Origin: Mactra quadrangularis
Lineage: Eukaryota > Mollusca > Bivalvia > Venerida > Mactridae
NCBI GenBank assembly: GCA_025267735.1
Contig: CM046295.1
Location: 11,977,167 to 12,041,166 of the forward strand
Reading direction: 5' to 3'
Length of the DNA stretch: 64,000 nucleotides
Under the pieces are notes generated by a model that did no database searches, had not been told where the DNA came from, and worked only from the letters and a program-made list of their open reading frames with translations. The stretch's first letter is position 1; each line of letters begins with the position of its first letter. Positions 1 to 11,223 of the stretch are shown in pieces. The position numbers and the translations under genes are program-made.

Positions 1-1239
1 AATAAAAGCATCGTATGAGAACAAAATGTCGGGCGCTTAAATTAATCTTTTACTTGTTGCGACATGGGCAAGAATAGGATATTTTTTCACATTAACGCGA
101 CAGGGCCTTTTCAAGATCTTATTTCACTACTAAGTGACTGACAGTTATGCCGCATAGCAAGATTCTTCTGTTTTCAGTCCAAAATTTGCATTTCAAACAT
201 GCATTTTCCAAAAAAGATGTGTAAAGTGCCAGTACTTTACAAAAGCTGAAAACAGATTTACTCATCACCATTTTGCAACACCTCTGCACTCAATAACCCC
301 GATTTTTCTGAAGATGACGGGATCTGTTCATTTTTCAACCCCAGTGACAAAGTGGAGAATTCCAACAGATGTATGTATAGTGCCTGTAATCTTAACGCAA
401 TTGTAAAAAATGTCGTTTTAATAAGGGACTTTATTCAGTTATTTCCCCTTGTATACTCTTCAAATAGGTAGGTCCTATTAGTTGGATTACTCGGATTTTA
501 CCCTAACTTTTTAATGTCATTTAGCCAAAATTAATCTTTGATAACTTTTTTTGTAAATCGTTTAAATTGTTTAAAATTCAAGCTAAATATTTAAAGGTAA
601 AGAACTATCTAAATGTTATCTCTTCTATTAATATCCTCATTAAAAAGAAAGGTATAAGATGAACTATTTTGTTATCCTTACATAGGAATTCAGTGATAAA
701 ATCCGAGGATTCCAACTGTAAGGACCTACTTACCAATAGGATTGCTTCAGATTTTATCAGGGAAAGATAACTGACTAAAGTTCCTAATTCAAATGCAGTA
801 ATTTTCCATAAAATGCTTTAATGAGACATTTACCAGTAACTCTTTTATACAATCAATCACACATTTATTCATGCATGCGACATAAAACGTTCATTTTATT
901 TATATTCAACTGTTGCACGCGTGTATCCTATACATCGCACGAAATTGAATCATACGTAACCATTTCGCACGTGATCATTTAGGTGAATGTACACACATGG
1001 CTTAAAACAACACACCCGAACGGATCCGTAGCTGGAAGATATGCAATTCCATGCTTGGCCGTGCTTTTGTTCAAGATTTGACTTTAAAACTGATACGTGT
1101 ATCCACGGCTCATCGCACTGACCCTGGTAAAAACGTTGCAGTCTGTACGGGTACGCAAGAGTTCGTACAGGGCCTTACGATGATTGATCGCATGGCGCCC
1201 GTACGGTGCCCTTACGGCTATTCTTATGTGTTATGACTG
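1..1239. mobile_element. Right part of CGTACG-rich TIR element (copy 1)
   Basis: Positions 900-1239 match the right half of the element at 62119-63293, including repeated CGTACGG-type motifs and the terminal TTATGACTG end. The left half lies outside the window; in copy 2 it is at 48000-48826. The stretch 1-900 corresponds to the internal region of the longer form. The short reading frame at 1051-1236 lies in this repeat and is not a gene. Confidence 0.6.
423..791. mobile_element. MITE with about 100-bp imperfect TIRs
   Basis: The left end (TAAGGGACTTTATTCAGTT) is matched in reverse complement by the right end near 765-791. The match continues inward through GTAGGTCC and CTCGGATTTTA on the left and their complements at 680-735. 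There is no coding sequence. Copy 2 carries the same element at about 50404-50772, so it predates the duplication. I could not define a target duplication. Confidence 0.6.
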
Positions 1240-1610
1240 TAGCTTTACAGTATACGGTGATGGGCCTTTGATTAACTATCAAATTCAAAGTAAGAACTAA
1301 CAATACAAAAGTTTAAATTAATTGTGTATGTATTTTGTCAAGGAATATAATGAATATGTTAAATTGTCTATCACTTTTTTTCCAAGCTAACGGTATAAAT
1401 GTGTCTATATTTCTTCAGTTTGATTATAAAATGATTTTGTTTAAAGATGTTTATTACATCATAATCGACATTTCGTACGAACGTGCTATAAGGTTACCTT
1501 CGAATATAATGTATTAAAATAATTAGGAAAATTATTATTATTATTGACGACACGATATATTGATTATCTTATAATTAAATTATTTAACATTGTAACATGA
1601 TAAACATAAC

Positions 1611-1890
1611 CCGGGTCGATAGCGCAGTTGGTAGCGCGCCGGGATTTAGAATCTCGTACCCAATGTGGTGTAAGTTCGAATCCCACCCGGGGATGTATAT
1701 CCTTCCATGAAAATTTGACCATACTGTCGGTTTTTCTCCATTGATTAGATTATATGGAGGAGTTTTCGGCCTTGTGGAAGGGTTGGTGAGTACTGGTTAT
1801 AGACAAGGGTCTAGGACACCTAGGTTAGGTGCACTGGACGCCGTAAAATGACCTAAATTGTGTTGACACGGCAGTAAATCAAATAAACAA
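1611..1890 (+). mobile_element. tRNA-derived SINE, family A
   Basis: A tRNA-like head shows an A box (TAGCGCAGTTGGTAGCGCG) and a B box (AGTTCGAATCCC). About 190 bp of body follows, ending in a conserved GACACGGCAGTAAATC-type tail. The head folds only loosely as a tRNA and is fused to a body, so this is a SINE and not a tRNA gene. An orthologous copy is at 51592-51871; decayed relatives are at 10036-10350, 19255-19445 and 39246-39540. Confidence 0.8.
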
Positions 1891-2511
1891 AGAAGATAAA
1901 CATTTAGCTCTAAATTTGCAAAGTGTCCGTGATCTAGTTTTGGTAAGGCAGATACGTTACCCGGAACATCTCATTGAAAACCTGGCTGCATTAGATTTTA
2001 TATCTATCACGACAACTGATTATTTTATCTTACGACGACTTTGATAATTAAGTGAATCAAAATACATGTAATCGAGAACTATGATAATGTTACTGTTTAA
2101 AGAATTGATGAGTTAAATTTATATTGGTTAACAACTATTAGACCGTATTATCATACTGAATTGAAACATTATTTGGATACATCAAATCTAATTCAAACAT
2201 TACAGTCCATATTTTCACCTCAGTTAAAATTATATTAATCCGGTGAATTTATAACGGATAATCAAATCACACCATCATTTAACATTGGTTGTACTTTGTT
2301 CAGTACGTGTATAATCAATTTTCGTATATAAACCACATACTACATTATGAACCTTTCATATCAACCTTCAACCATTTTATCAATTTAAGACATCATATGA
2401 TGTTTGAAATACTCTTCATTCAATTGATAACCTAATTTATAATTTACGACATGTTGCGTACTTATGATAGTGTTCGTCCATCAAGCGTCGCATTTACTGC
2501 AAACAAATAAG

Positions 2512-2825
2512 CCAGGAGCAGAAGTCCAGTGGTAGGACGCGAGCTTATGTATCGAGGGTTCCTGGGTTCGAATCCCACTAGGAGTACTGCTAATTTCTTA
2601 GAGCAAGAAATTTACCTACGATTGCTTCACTCTACCCAGGTGTAAATAGATACCTGCAAGGGTGTTATAATCTCGTTACGCCAGTTTGTCAGCTGCACAA
2701 TAAGCGGAGTAAAATACTACACAGGAAAGTTGATAGATAGACACCAGTAGCCCAATGACCAGGGGTAATAGCTGTAAAGTCGATGAATGCGCGTAAGCAT
2801 GAAAGTTAGATTATAAAATGCAATT
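2512..2825 (+). mobile_element. tRNA-derived SINE, family B
   Basis: The tRNA-like head has AGTGGTAGGACGCGAGC (A-box region) and GGGTTCGAATCCC (B box). The body holds the AGCAAGAAATTTACC and CCCAGGTGTAAATAGATACC segments typical of deeply conserved animal SINE domains, and the tail reads GTAAAGTCGATGAATGCGCG. The counterpart in copy 2 is 52492-52806, and a 3'-tail fragment is at 63727-63830. Confidence 0.75.
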
Positions 2826-3989
2826 ACTTTATTTCACTTAACTTACTTTGGTAGGACGCAAATCAACTGATCGAGTTTTATTTAACCATATACCTATATT
2901 TATACAAAATGCTATGTGCATTTATGACATAAAATATAATGATCAGATTGAAGCAAACGTGACAACGTAGGATTATGATATTTAAATGGTTATGTACACT
3001 ATACTTTTAGAAATGATAAATGTGAACGTGAAATCTAAATACACAATGAAATATTCTCATTTTCTATTGTGATAAAGTTTAGCGATACATTTATGTTTAA
3101 AAATGCTTTATAATACCCTTTTCAGAAGATTTCTTATATAATAATATTTAGATTGATTCGACTGTTTGCAAATGTTTCATTTTGTCATTTTTTGATTTTT
3201 GGGTTGCGTAAACTATTCAGGTTTTAGTAAGCGACATATTTCGAAAAGCATCGCAAAATGTCGCGGACGTAGGCATTCGACGGACATGCGCAGTCAGATT
3301 CAGTACAACGGTATGAATGAATAGTTTAAAACGCGTGAATGAATAGTGCCCTTGTTAACAGTATCTGACAGTATCAAACAGTCTTGTTGTTAAATATATC
3401 CTTATTGTGCTAAAATAGACACATCTACATTTTTACCGTCTTAAAAAGATCATATACACAATATACATGTAATGTAGGATATCATGATCGCTTAATTTAC
3501 ATTTATTTGCGGGCAGTATCAGCGTCATATGATCCTTCGTTATACAGTTTGTAAGTTTTAGACACCGCAAGTCCTCCGTCTAATGACACCACCTAATTTT
3601 ACCCTGTTAAATCCATGTCCGGACAGCGCTGTCTTTGCTTTGATTATTATATGCATACAACGCGACACATATATAATACACAAATGGTTTCGTACCAAGT
3701 TCATCAACTACTGCAACGTTAAGATATTTTTATACAATTAAATTGACTACAAAATCTGAGTCTTATTTAAGAACTTTTATGCGCCAATAAATTTATTTAT
3801 TACCATTATTACATAGTTAGAAGTAAAATATGATATTTTAGGAGAACGTCATTGACTACAAAAGTGTTTTAAAGTAGGTTAGCTGAATAAAACGAACACT
3901 TCAGTCCAGATTTTCACCTCAGTTTAAACTGTATTACCTAGGTTCAATTATATACGATAAACAAATCACGCCATTTAACATTCGTTGTA

Positions 3990-4708
3990 TTGTACGATTA
4001 TATTGAACTGTCCGATTGCATAATTACACGGTTATCGCACACTGTATAATTAATTTCCGCGTTCTATGTATAGAATTTTGCAGTAAAAAATACAATATGT
4101 AGGTTAACTTAGTGTCGATATCTGGCTGAATGGTCGTACGGTTAAAGTGCAATGCTACTAAACATCTATTTTTTAAAGAAACGCCAGTATGAAGCTAAAT
4201 ATGTTTTTTTTTTAAATTATTTTTTGTTCTTCGTTTTATATTTTTGTTGATATTTTACATCTATTTTTTTCAGTAAATTTTGGACATAGAAATAAAACAC
4301 TTCAAATCAAACAATGTAAGAATCACTCAATTTTACTGACAGTGTCGGTCGTGCTACTGTCGTCATCACTTAAAGAGATGCCACCAAATTTTAACAAAGG
4401 ATTCTCTACAAGTTCATGATGCAAGAGGGGCAATGTTTTTTACGCAATCCGCCCATGATTTAAATGATAAAAAAGTAAAAATAAGTTTCAATTGGGATTC
4501 GAACCCACGATAAAAAGATTTGTAGTCTGATCGTCTCCTCACTCGGCCACACAAACTACGATACGTATGGAAAATAAGATTGAATACATAAGTGTTATAA
4601 GTACACAATACACTCTACGTGAACTACCGAAATTAGCTGATTATTAAAAGTACCGTGTAATGTGACGTTTTAATTTATGCAATCGGACAGTTCAATATAA
4701 TCGTACAA
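3990..4708. mobile_element. Mariner-type MITE, present only in copy 1
   Basis: The element has 34-bp TIRs with no mismatch, starting TTGTACGATTATATTG and ending in the exact reverse complement. It is flanked by TA on both sides (3988-3989 and 4709-4710). Copy 2 has the empty site near 53939 with a single TA, so this inserted after the duplication. Inside is a minus-strand Ser/Leu-tRNA-like head at about 4485-4562 (TGTGGCCGAGTGAGGAGACG and GGGTTCGAATCCC), probably a nested SINE. No transposase is encoded. Confidence 0.88.
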
Positions 4709-5301
4709 TACTTTGTTCACTACGTGTATTATCAAAATTCGTTTATAAACAACATTCTACATTATGAACCTTTCATATTAACCTTCAACCATTTTATCAA
4801 TTTAGAACATCATATGATATTTGTTGTTCATAAAAATAAAAAGATATATAATACATCGATATATTAAATATGATGCATTATGAATTCTAATGTGAAAAGC
4901 AACACCGACTGACCTAGCATATTGGAAGAAAGTATTTCAAGGTGTTAGTAATAGTAAGTAATAAACAAGTGTGTGCTTACAGTTGTTTACACTCTAAATT
5001 ACGGTGCAATTGAATCCAAGCAAATACACAATAAGAGGAATTTGTAGTACGTCTTTGCATCATTTTAAGCAAATTAAAGTAATAGCATCACTTCATATCT
5101 TTAGATTTACAACATTAAACAGTTAAATAGTTTGTTCTTCTTGCAAATTCAATATTGATAACTAGGTATCATTATGCTTGCATCAAGAAAATTTAATTTT
5201 AGTACAACACTTTTCATTGATACACGAGGATTCTAATTCATGAAACGATTTATCGAATTGTGGTCAATGTGTAGAATCAATTTGAGACACATTTTATCAG
5301 T

Positions 5302-5463
5302 ACAGTAAAAATCCGTTATTAAGACCAGCAAAATCTATGATCTTAATAGTATTATTATAGAGACCATTTTGTTCACAAATTAAACAATTTGGGTGTTAAT
5401 AATTGTCAAAAATCGCATGATTTTGAAATAACAAAAGAGGTCTAAAGAGCGGAACTTTACTGT
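5302..5463. mobile_element. ACAGTAAAGTTCC-type MITE
   Basis: A short element of about 160 bp with TIRs: ACAGTAAAAATCCGTTATTA on the left and the complement of ACAGTAAAGTTCCGCTCTTT on the right. The duplicated copy is at 54935-55103. Single or paired ends of this family recur near 13252, 26762, 27090, 27250, 29088 and 30446, so it is one of the most abundant small elements here. Confidence 0.6.
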
Positions 5464-6160
5464 AGTTTGTCAAATATTTCTTATAAGTGTCTCATTATAT
5501 GCACTTGTTTAATCACCAAGAAAGTATTAAACCTTTTCTATAACATTCAAAGATAGGCAGATGTTTGCGAAAGTGCCGATATTCAGTATTAAGCGACCAT
5601 ATAATGTCAATGATCACAATATATCTATAATAACCTGAAAATTTACTTATAATTAGGATCGTTATATAAAAACTGAACCAGCATAAAGAGCTAAAATATA
5701 TAGTATTAAGAAATTCTAGAAAAGGAGTAAATACAATATCAACTTGTGATAAGCATTTCATCATTTCTGAAAATTAACGATTTGGGTAACATTTGCATTC
5801 TGTTATGTATCCAATAATGAGAGTAAGCCTTTAGAAAAGTAAAACAAAACTTGGTAAATATAATAAGGCAAGTTTCATCTATATGTGATGCGACACTTAA
5901 AATGTAAAACAAGAAAAAGCAATGATGCCAAGCATCAAAGGGTGTCGAAAAGAATGTTTAAAAGTAAGAAATGTACTAATAAACTAGGGAACAGATCATT
6001 TTGGTTAAGGTTAGCATATTTAATAATTTTATTCTGAAAATACGTCTTGATTATTTGTTAACTACACTATTTGTAGTAAATTGGTGAAAAAATATTATTA
6101 ATGTAAATTATAAACGTCCCAATCTCAAATTTGTTTCTACATTTTAGTATCTATTTTGCA

Positions 6161-6466
6161 GCCGTCCGGCTATCGCAGTTTAAAGCACGCAAGTCTACCG
6201 ATCGAGGGGTCGTGGGTTCGATTCTCGGGCGGGGCATACGTTTGTGGAGTTTGGTCGTGTAATTATTTCTACGGCCATTCTCCCTCCTACCAATTATTTT
6301 TAATTATGTAGGGCAGTTGTCAGTCACTGGCGAAAGTATGTGCTTAGAAGTTGGTTAACAGCTAAATCCAGAAATTTAGCCTTTCCAGGAGGAGTGAGTA
6401 GATTGACTGACCGACGTTATGTGACCTTTAAAAGGTGTTGCTACGACGTTAAACCCAACAAAACGA
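6161..6466 (+). mobile_element. tRNA-derived SINE, family C (GTTGGGTTTAACG tail)
   Basis: The tRNA-like head (GCCGTCCGGCTATCGCAG, then GGGTTCGATTCTCGGGCGG) is followed by a body containing TGCTTAGAAGTTGGTTAACA. The tail is GTTGCTACGACGTTAAACCC. In copy 2 only the tail survives (about 55768-55800), so copy 2 has suffered an internal deletion of about 325 bp. Other copies: 10883-11188 (-), 20907-21185 (+), 23862-24132 (-), 61188-61397 (-). Confidence 0.8.
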
Positions 6467-6938
6467 AATGATCGGCTATTATGCCTGACGAAAAGGTCCG
6501 AGATTTTTGGAGTTACCCTTCACAAAATCTGATTTCATTCCATAAGGGTCGTTGCGTTTCGGTGCGGACGCCAATAACATAAGATAATTACCCAAAGTAA
6601 CTTTATCATATTTAGCATGTTTTAAAGTCGTGCTTATTGTAGTCAAAACAGTCCAAGGCAAAACATTTTCAATTTATACGACCAATATCTTCAACTAAAA
6701 TCCATAATAAATGTCATTATAGAACATTATTACATGTATACAATATTTTATCTAATATTCCGCACAATTCAAAGTAATATTTAAGAAGTTTCTATACAAT
6801 AATGTAAACATAACCATTTAAACATTGCAAGAAGAGATTTATTATTCTAAGAGAATGTCATTGATAACAAAAGTGATCTTGGTGTCGAAGATTAGTTTTA
6901 AAACGGAATAAAAGTGATTTAAAATTAAGTTAACATAC

Positions 6939-7303
6939 TTGTGATCCTGATTGAAACAAACGCTACATCCCACAGCTTCGTCGGTTTCACAATACATGTC
7001 AATCAGTTTCATGGGATGATGAGGGCAGAATTCAGTTGGCACTGCAAGCACTTTATCCACAGCTGTCCTGGATGATTGACCATCGGTTTTAGTGTCCCTC
7101 ATAGGATGAATTCTCATAGCCTGGAAACTGTTATGGTTCTCAAGACATTCATGGCAGAAATATTCTCCACAAATTAAGCAGTATTTAACTGCTGGTTTAT
7201 TTTTCTTCTTATTGGCACATCTAGTGCAACATAACTCATAAAACTCATCTGTAGCATTTATTTGAGAATAACTAAGATTGTCTCTATTTCCTTTTTCTGC
7301 CAT
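6939..7303 (-). CDS. Orphan exon 1 of a double B-box TRIM-like gene (copy 1)
   Basis: The frame starts at the ATG 7303-7301 and runs 121 codons plus two bases to a donor at 6938 (CACAA|GTATGT). It encodes two zinc fingers. The first is B-box1-like: a CxxC pair, the CLICGEYFC core, then C and H ligands to about residue 66. The second is B-box2-like, FCPHHP through GCSVCFNQDH. There is no RING before them. Exon 2 must lie left of the window, judging by copy 2, where a damaged exon 2 sits about 8.8 kb downstream on the minus strand. The donor has A instead of the usual G at its last exon base, which weakens it slightly and changes the junction residue from Arg towards Lys. B-box TRIM relatives are scaffold or signalling proteins; a specific function is not visible. 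Confidence 0.8.
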
Positions 7304-8732
7304 TTTTACTGAAAGTTGTATTTACTTTAAGTAATGCTCTAAATATAATATATATTAAATGACTTACACTATCCTAACTGAAGCCAGTGATATGGATAAA
7401 TGTATTTATACGATTTACAATATATAGTGTTATTTTATCTTATCAGATTACGTTATCCTAATTCACATTTATACCATACGAGTTGTCGACCCTCTTATTT
7501 GATAAAACTGTATGTTAAAGACCCAGTAGATATGGGTGACGTTGAAAAAAAATTAAATTATTATAAAATATCATATGATATTTGTAGTACACTACATTCG
7601 ATACACCTTTAACCTAATTCTAAATATTTATGAACAAATTACGGTCGTATGATTTAGTATTTATATATGAATTAATGTATGTTGTTGCTCATATCATATT
7701 CAATACTTGATCTCTGACGGTTTTTAACCGGTTCAGTTTATGTCTTATTGATTGTTTCAATAGAATCTGAAATTCAAATAATTAAATAAATGTTAAATGG
7801 GTAAAACACTTGTAATAGTTTTATTGGGTTTTAAATGGTTAAAAATTGCGTCAATTGGAAAATAATTATCTTTAAAGTACTTTTCAAAACGTACCTTTGT
7901 CTATAGAGTCCTTTTGACACAACAGATGATAACATTTGGATTAGACATGTTTGGAAATACACATGTATGTGTAATATTGATGCAATTAAGACTATGCACA
8001 CGCATTAAATCATGCTTCGTATGTCTACGCAAAAACCGATATGTATTGCAATTGATCTTAACGCGATCTATACTGTGGGATTACGATGTCGAAACGGGTA
8101 TGGCATAGTTGAAATAATAAATGTGATGTTTTTCTGTAATTAAATTTATAAAGTCTTAAGATTATTATTTCTCTTTATATGTGGTCTTTTTAATCGATTA
8201 TTTACAATTTCTACTCAAACTTGTTTCAATAACAGATGGAACAGGATAAAAGTTAGATGTAAAAACTTCTATCATAGACAACACACTATGTATTTATTTT
8301 TGAGAGAATGTATTCAATCACCATGAAATTATTCACATTTTGATACTTGAGAAATCAAAGCGCCGATAGCGCTGTCAGACATGGGGCTTTGGTAGAGTAT
8401 ATGGCTGTATACAACTCATGGAAGCGGACCAGCGTTACAAGCGACCTTTACCTTACATAAACTAGGTAAGATATACACGTGCTTCTTGCCGCCGGTTTGT
8501 TAACGCGTAATGCGGACTACATTAATTGCAGTGGTAATTATACCTTTATTCGCGCGCACAACCGTATGTAATCGTCCGCGACATATTTTGATGTGGATTT
8601 GCTACAGTCCACTACTAAACATGGTGAAACCCCATTTTAAAAACAGACTATATGATTTGTCAATGGGCAAATTATAGGACAGTGGTCATGCGCTTAGATA
8701 TCGAGAGGTTCCTGGGTCGATTTTATTCTATA

Positions 8733-8790
8733 AATTGGATTGGACAACAGGCATATAATGCCTATACACATCCTCTCCATACGTACAATT
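8733..8790 (+). repeat. Short dispersed repeat, SINE-tail-like
   Basis: AATTGGATTGGA followed by an AGGCATATAATGCCT hairpin and ACATCC recurs in reverse complement at 12607-12662. Just upstream (8660-8730) is a decayed tRNA-like head (GAGAGGTTCCTGGGTCG). It may be the 3' end of a further SINE family. Confidence 0.4.
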
Positions 8791-9069
8791 GATAATTAAA
8801 GAGGCAGTCCAATTAACTGAAACCTGTATTAAGTGATAATTTTACTTCAAATATGAAGTTCATCACATGCTTGCCTTCTGATAATTTGAAATGAGAACCA
8901 CATTTTACAATGAAAAGTCTTTGCTTCCAAAACACCAAAAAATCTAAGAGCTATTCAGTCCTCGGATACATTCATGCAGCCTACAGTCATTGCCATGTAT
9001 CACCAGCCCAAAGCCTAAAACTAATGAGGATTGGTTTTGATCTTGTGAAAATAAATAACACAATTAACC

Positions 9070-9275
9070 TGGTCACAAACCAAATCAAGTTTCCAACAGA
9101 GGATCTGAATTTGAATCCCACCTAAGTTGGTTATACCCTGAAGGAATTGTGAAATTAAAATATTTTCCTCCATTAATGAGGTATATGTAGAGTAAGAACT
9201 GTGACATTGGGTTATAACCTTGTCTTTACAATAATGTTCTTTTAACTGTGTCAAGGCACTAAACCTAACTTTATT
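9070..9275 (+). mobile_element. Decayed SINE, probably family A
   Basis: A B-box-like TTTGAATCCC is followed by a body similar to that of family A: CTCCATTAATGAGGTATATG, then GGTTATAACCTTGTC. It ends in a CAAGGCACTAAACC tail. The copy is heavily mutated and its boundaries are approximate. Confidence 0.35.
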
Positions 9276-10035
9276 GGACCCTTTTTGTATCTAGTACTTA
9301 CCAATTCTTCCATATGTCTTGCAGCCTCTTCATATATGTTATTCCTATGTGACAATCATGATAATGCTGTTTCACGTGGGCTGTCGGAACATGTCCCGGA
9401 CAGCACCTGTTTATTGGATGGCTAAATTCCAGGCCTTCTAAAAATAAACATGCAACGGTTTAAAACGCTGACACGTATTGCTTGAATGTTTTACTTATTG
9501 GGATGTCATACACGACTAAAAGGCCATTTCATACATTTTTGATTGGCCAATTCTTGTAACATTATATAAACGTTCAAATGACCTTTGTATCGATATTAAG
9601 CCTTTAGTCAGACTGTGATTGGATGTATCATCATGAAAGCTCCACTGAACGTGACACGTACTGCAAGATTGTCTGAAAATATCTCCTTTTATGTAAAATG
9701 TGATCTAACTCTTTTGTATACAACTTCTCCGACACTTCTCAAGGGATGTACCAAACTTTTACCGTATTGTGACCCTAGTACATTAATGAAGGAATATCAA
9801 CCAAATTTTCACTAAAGTTACATCATCTTGAGACACAGGAAACCAATGTTTTGTATATGATTTTCAAACTTAGTTATGTCCCTTTAATTGATGAAATGGA
9901 GGAAATATTGTTCTATGAGCAACTTCTCTACATGACAAGAACAAACCTGTTTTGTGACAAAACCTGCCACTTTAATTTTGTCTTACTTTTTGTGACACGC
10001 GCTCATTGTACTCCTTTTTATAACGTAAATTATGT

Positions 10036-10350
10036 CACGGGTGAGTAGCACAGTTGATGCGCATTTATCGAATCTAGTTTCCTGAAGTGGAACATGTTCG
10101 AATCACAACCGGATCGCTTGAACCCTTCTACGAACATTTGAAAAAAAAGTGTTTTCTTTCCTTTATCAATAAAGTTCTAGTACATGTATTTGGCAAATTG
10201 GTGGATTTGTGGAAGGGTATGTAAGTACTGGTTATAGACAACGATCCGATCTAGCATATACAGTTCTGTAGATAAGGTTTGTGCACTGGCCGCCGTAAAA
10301 TATATCGTAATTATGTTGACAATGCGTTGAATCCAGTAAAAAACCCATTG
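10036..10350 (+). mobile_element. Decayed family A SINE
   Basis: A worn tRNA-like head (GTGAGTAGCACAGTTGATGC and TGTTCGAATCAC) is followed by the family A body (GGTATGTAAGTACTGGTTAT and CTGGCCGCCGTAAAATAT). The matching insertion is at 39246-39540 in the paralogous segment, so it predates that duplication. Confidence 0.65.
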
Positions 10351-10472
10351 TATTGTGCATCGTTTCAGTTTCCTTTTAGAATATGACTTAACAAATATTG
10401 TACCAGAATGAATACACAGCTTAATGTACAGAATGCACATACAAATAGACAGTGATATCAATAATAAATAAA

Positions 10473-10683
10473 GGGGTGTGGCTGAGTGGTAACGACGTTG
10501 GGCTTGTATTTATACGATAGCCTACACCGCAATGGTTCGAATCCTATCCAAATCCTATCCCAATATGTTTCCTTGAGCAAGACGCTTTATCCTTCTTAGT
10601 CTCAGATCTGGGTGACTAAGAAGATGACTCAAGGGTATAATCTAAATTGTAAGAACTTGTTTAACAATCGAACTTAAATAAGT
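10473..10683 (+). mobile_element. tRNA-Ser/Leu-like SINE, family D
   Basis: The head GGGTGTGGCTGAGTGGTAAC and B box GGTTCGAATCC are followed by TTGAGCAAGACGCTTTATCC, a segment known from conserved animal SINE bodies. The tail is TTGTTTAACAATCGAACTTA. The paralogous copy is at 39662-39855. Confidence 0.65.
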
Positions 10684-10882
10684 ATAACATGCTTTTAACA
10701 ATATAAAGGTAAAAAGCTGCATTCATGTGTGTTTACCAAACAATATGGAACTCCATCAAATCGTGATTCTAAAATAATAAAACTCTGTCAAAGAATTACT
10801 TTGAACACATCACTTTACACTTTGACATAAAATGAGATACGTAAATGTGTTCTTAAATTATGAAGATACTCCGCTTGTATTG

Positions 10883-11188
10883 GTTTTGTTGGGTTTAACG
10901 CCGTAGCAAAACTTTGTATAGGTCATATAACGACGGACATTCCACCTACTCATTGTTCATGGAAAGGCTAAATCACTGGATTTAGCTGTTAGCAAACTAC
11001 TAAGCACATGCTTTCGTCAGTGACTGACAACTGCCCCACATAATTGAGAATCATCAGTAGGAGGGAGAATGGCAGTAGAAATAATTTCGTGACCAAACTC
11101 CACGAAAGTATGTCTCGACCGGGAATCGAACCAAAGATCCCTCGATCAGTAAACTTGCATGCTACCAACTGAGCTAGACTGGGAGGCT
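10883..11188 (-). mobile_element. Family C SINE, reverse orientation
   Basis: On the minus strand the tRNA-like head (CCAGTCTAGCTCAGTTGGTA and GGTTCGATTCCCGGTCG) reads into the family C body. It ends at the AACCCAACAAAAC tail (plus-strand TTTTGTTGGGTTTAACG). The copy is nearly full length. Confidence 0.8.
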
Positions 11189-11223
11189 AAGATACACAAC
11201 AAATAAATAAATCATGAATAAAT

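Larger units (their letters stand above)
1..8065. repeat. Segmental duplication, copy 1
   Basis: This block aligns base for base with 49983-57395 in the same orientation. Differences are scattered substitutions plus a few large indels. It contains a right part of the CGTACG element, several SINEs, MITEs and an orphan B-box exon. It runs off the left edge of the window, so the true unit is longer. Right-hand homology stops near 8065, where copy 2 runs into the foldback element at 57400. In the B-box exon I count about 15 differences in 365 bases by hand. Confidence 0.95.
9640..10880. repeat. Ancient paralogous segment, copy 1 (pairs with 38985-40045)
   Basis: Shared landmarks occur in the same order in both segments: a GTGACACGTAC start; a TCCCTTTAATTG stretch; CAACTTCTCTACATGACA with a TTTTGTGAC-AAACCTGCCA block; a decayed family A SINE; a family D SINE; and GACATAAAATGAG before the end. 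Divergence is much greater than between the 1-8065 and 49983-57395 copies, so this is an older duplication. Both segments lie between a gene's exon 1 and the next exon 2, as expected if the locus grew by tandem duplication. Confidence 0.75.

Noticed and set aside
1051..1236. 61-codon frame, identical in copy 2 at 51033-51218 except for one residue
   Set aside because: It lies in the CGTACG element; conservation reflects the recent duplication, and the related copy at 63010-63315 does not keep the frame.
6479..6661. 60-codon minus-strand frame
   Set aside because: The matching part of copy 2 (55806-55990) has frame changes and stops, so it is not conserved as coding sequence.
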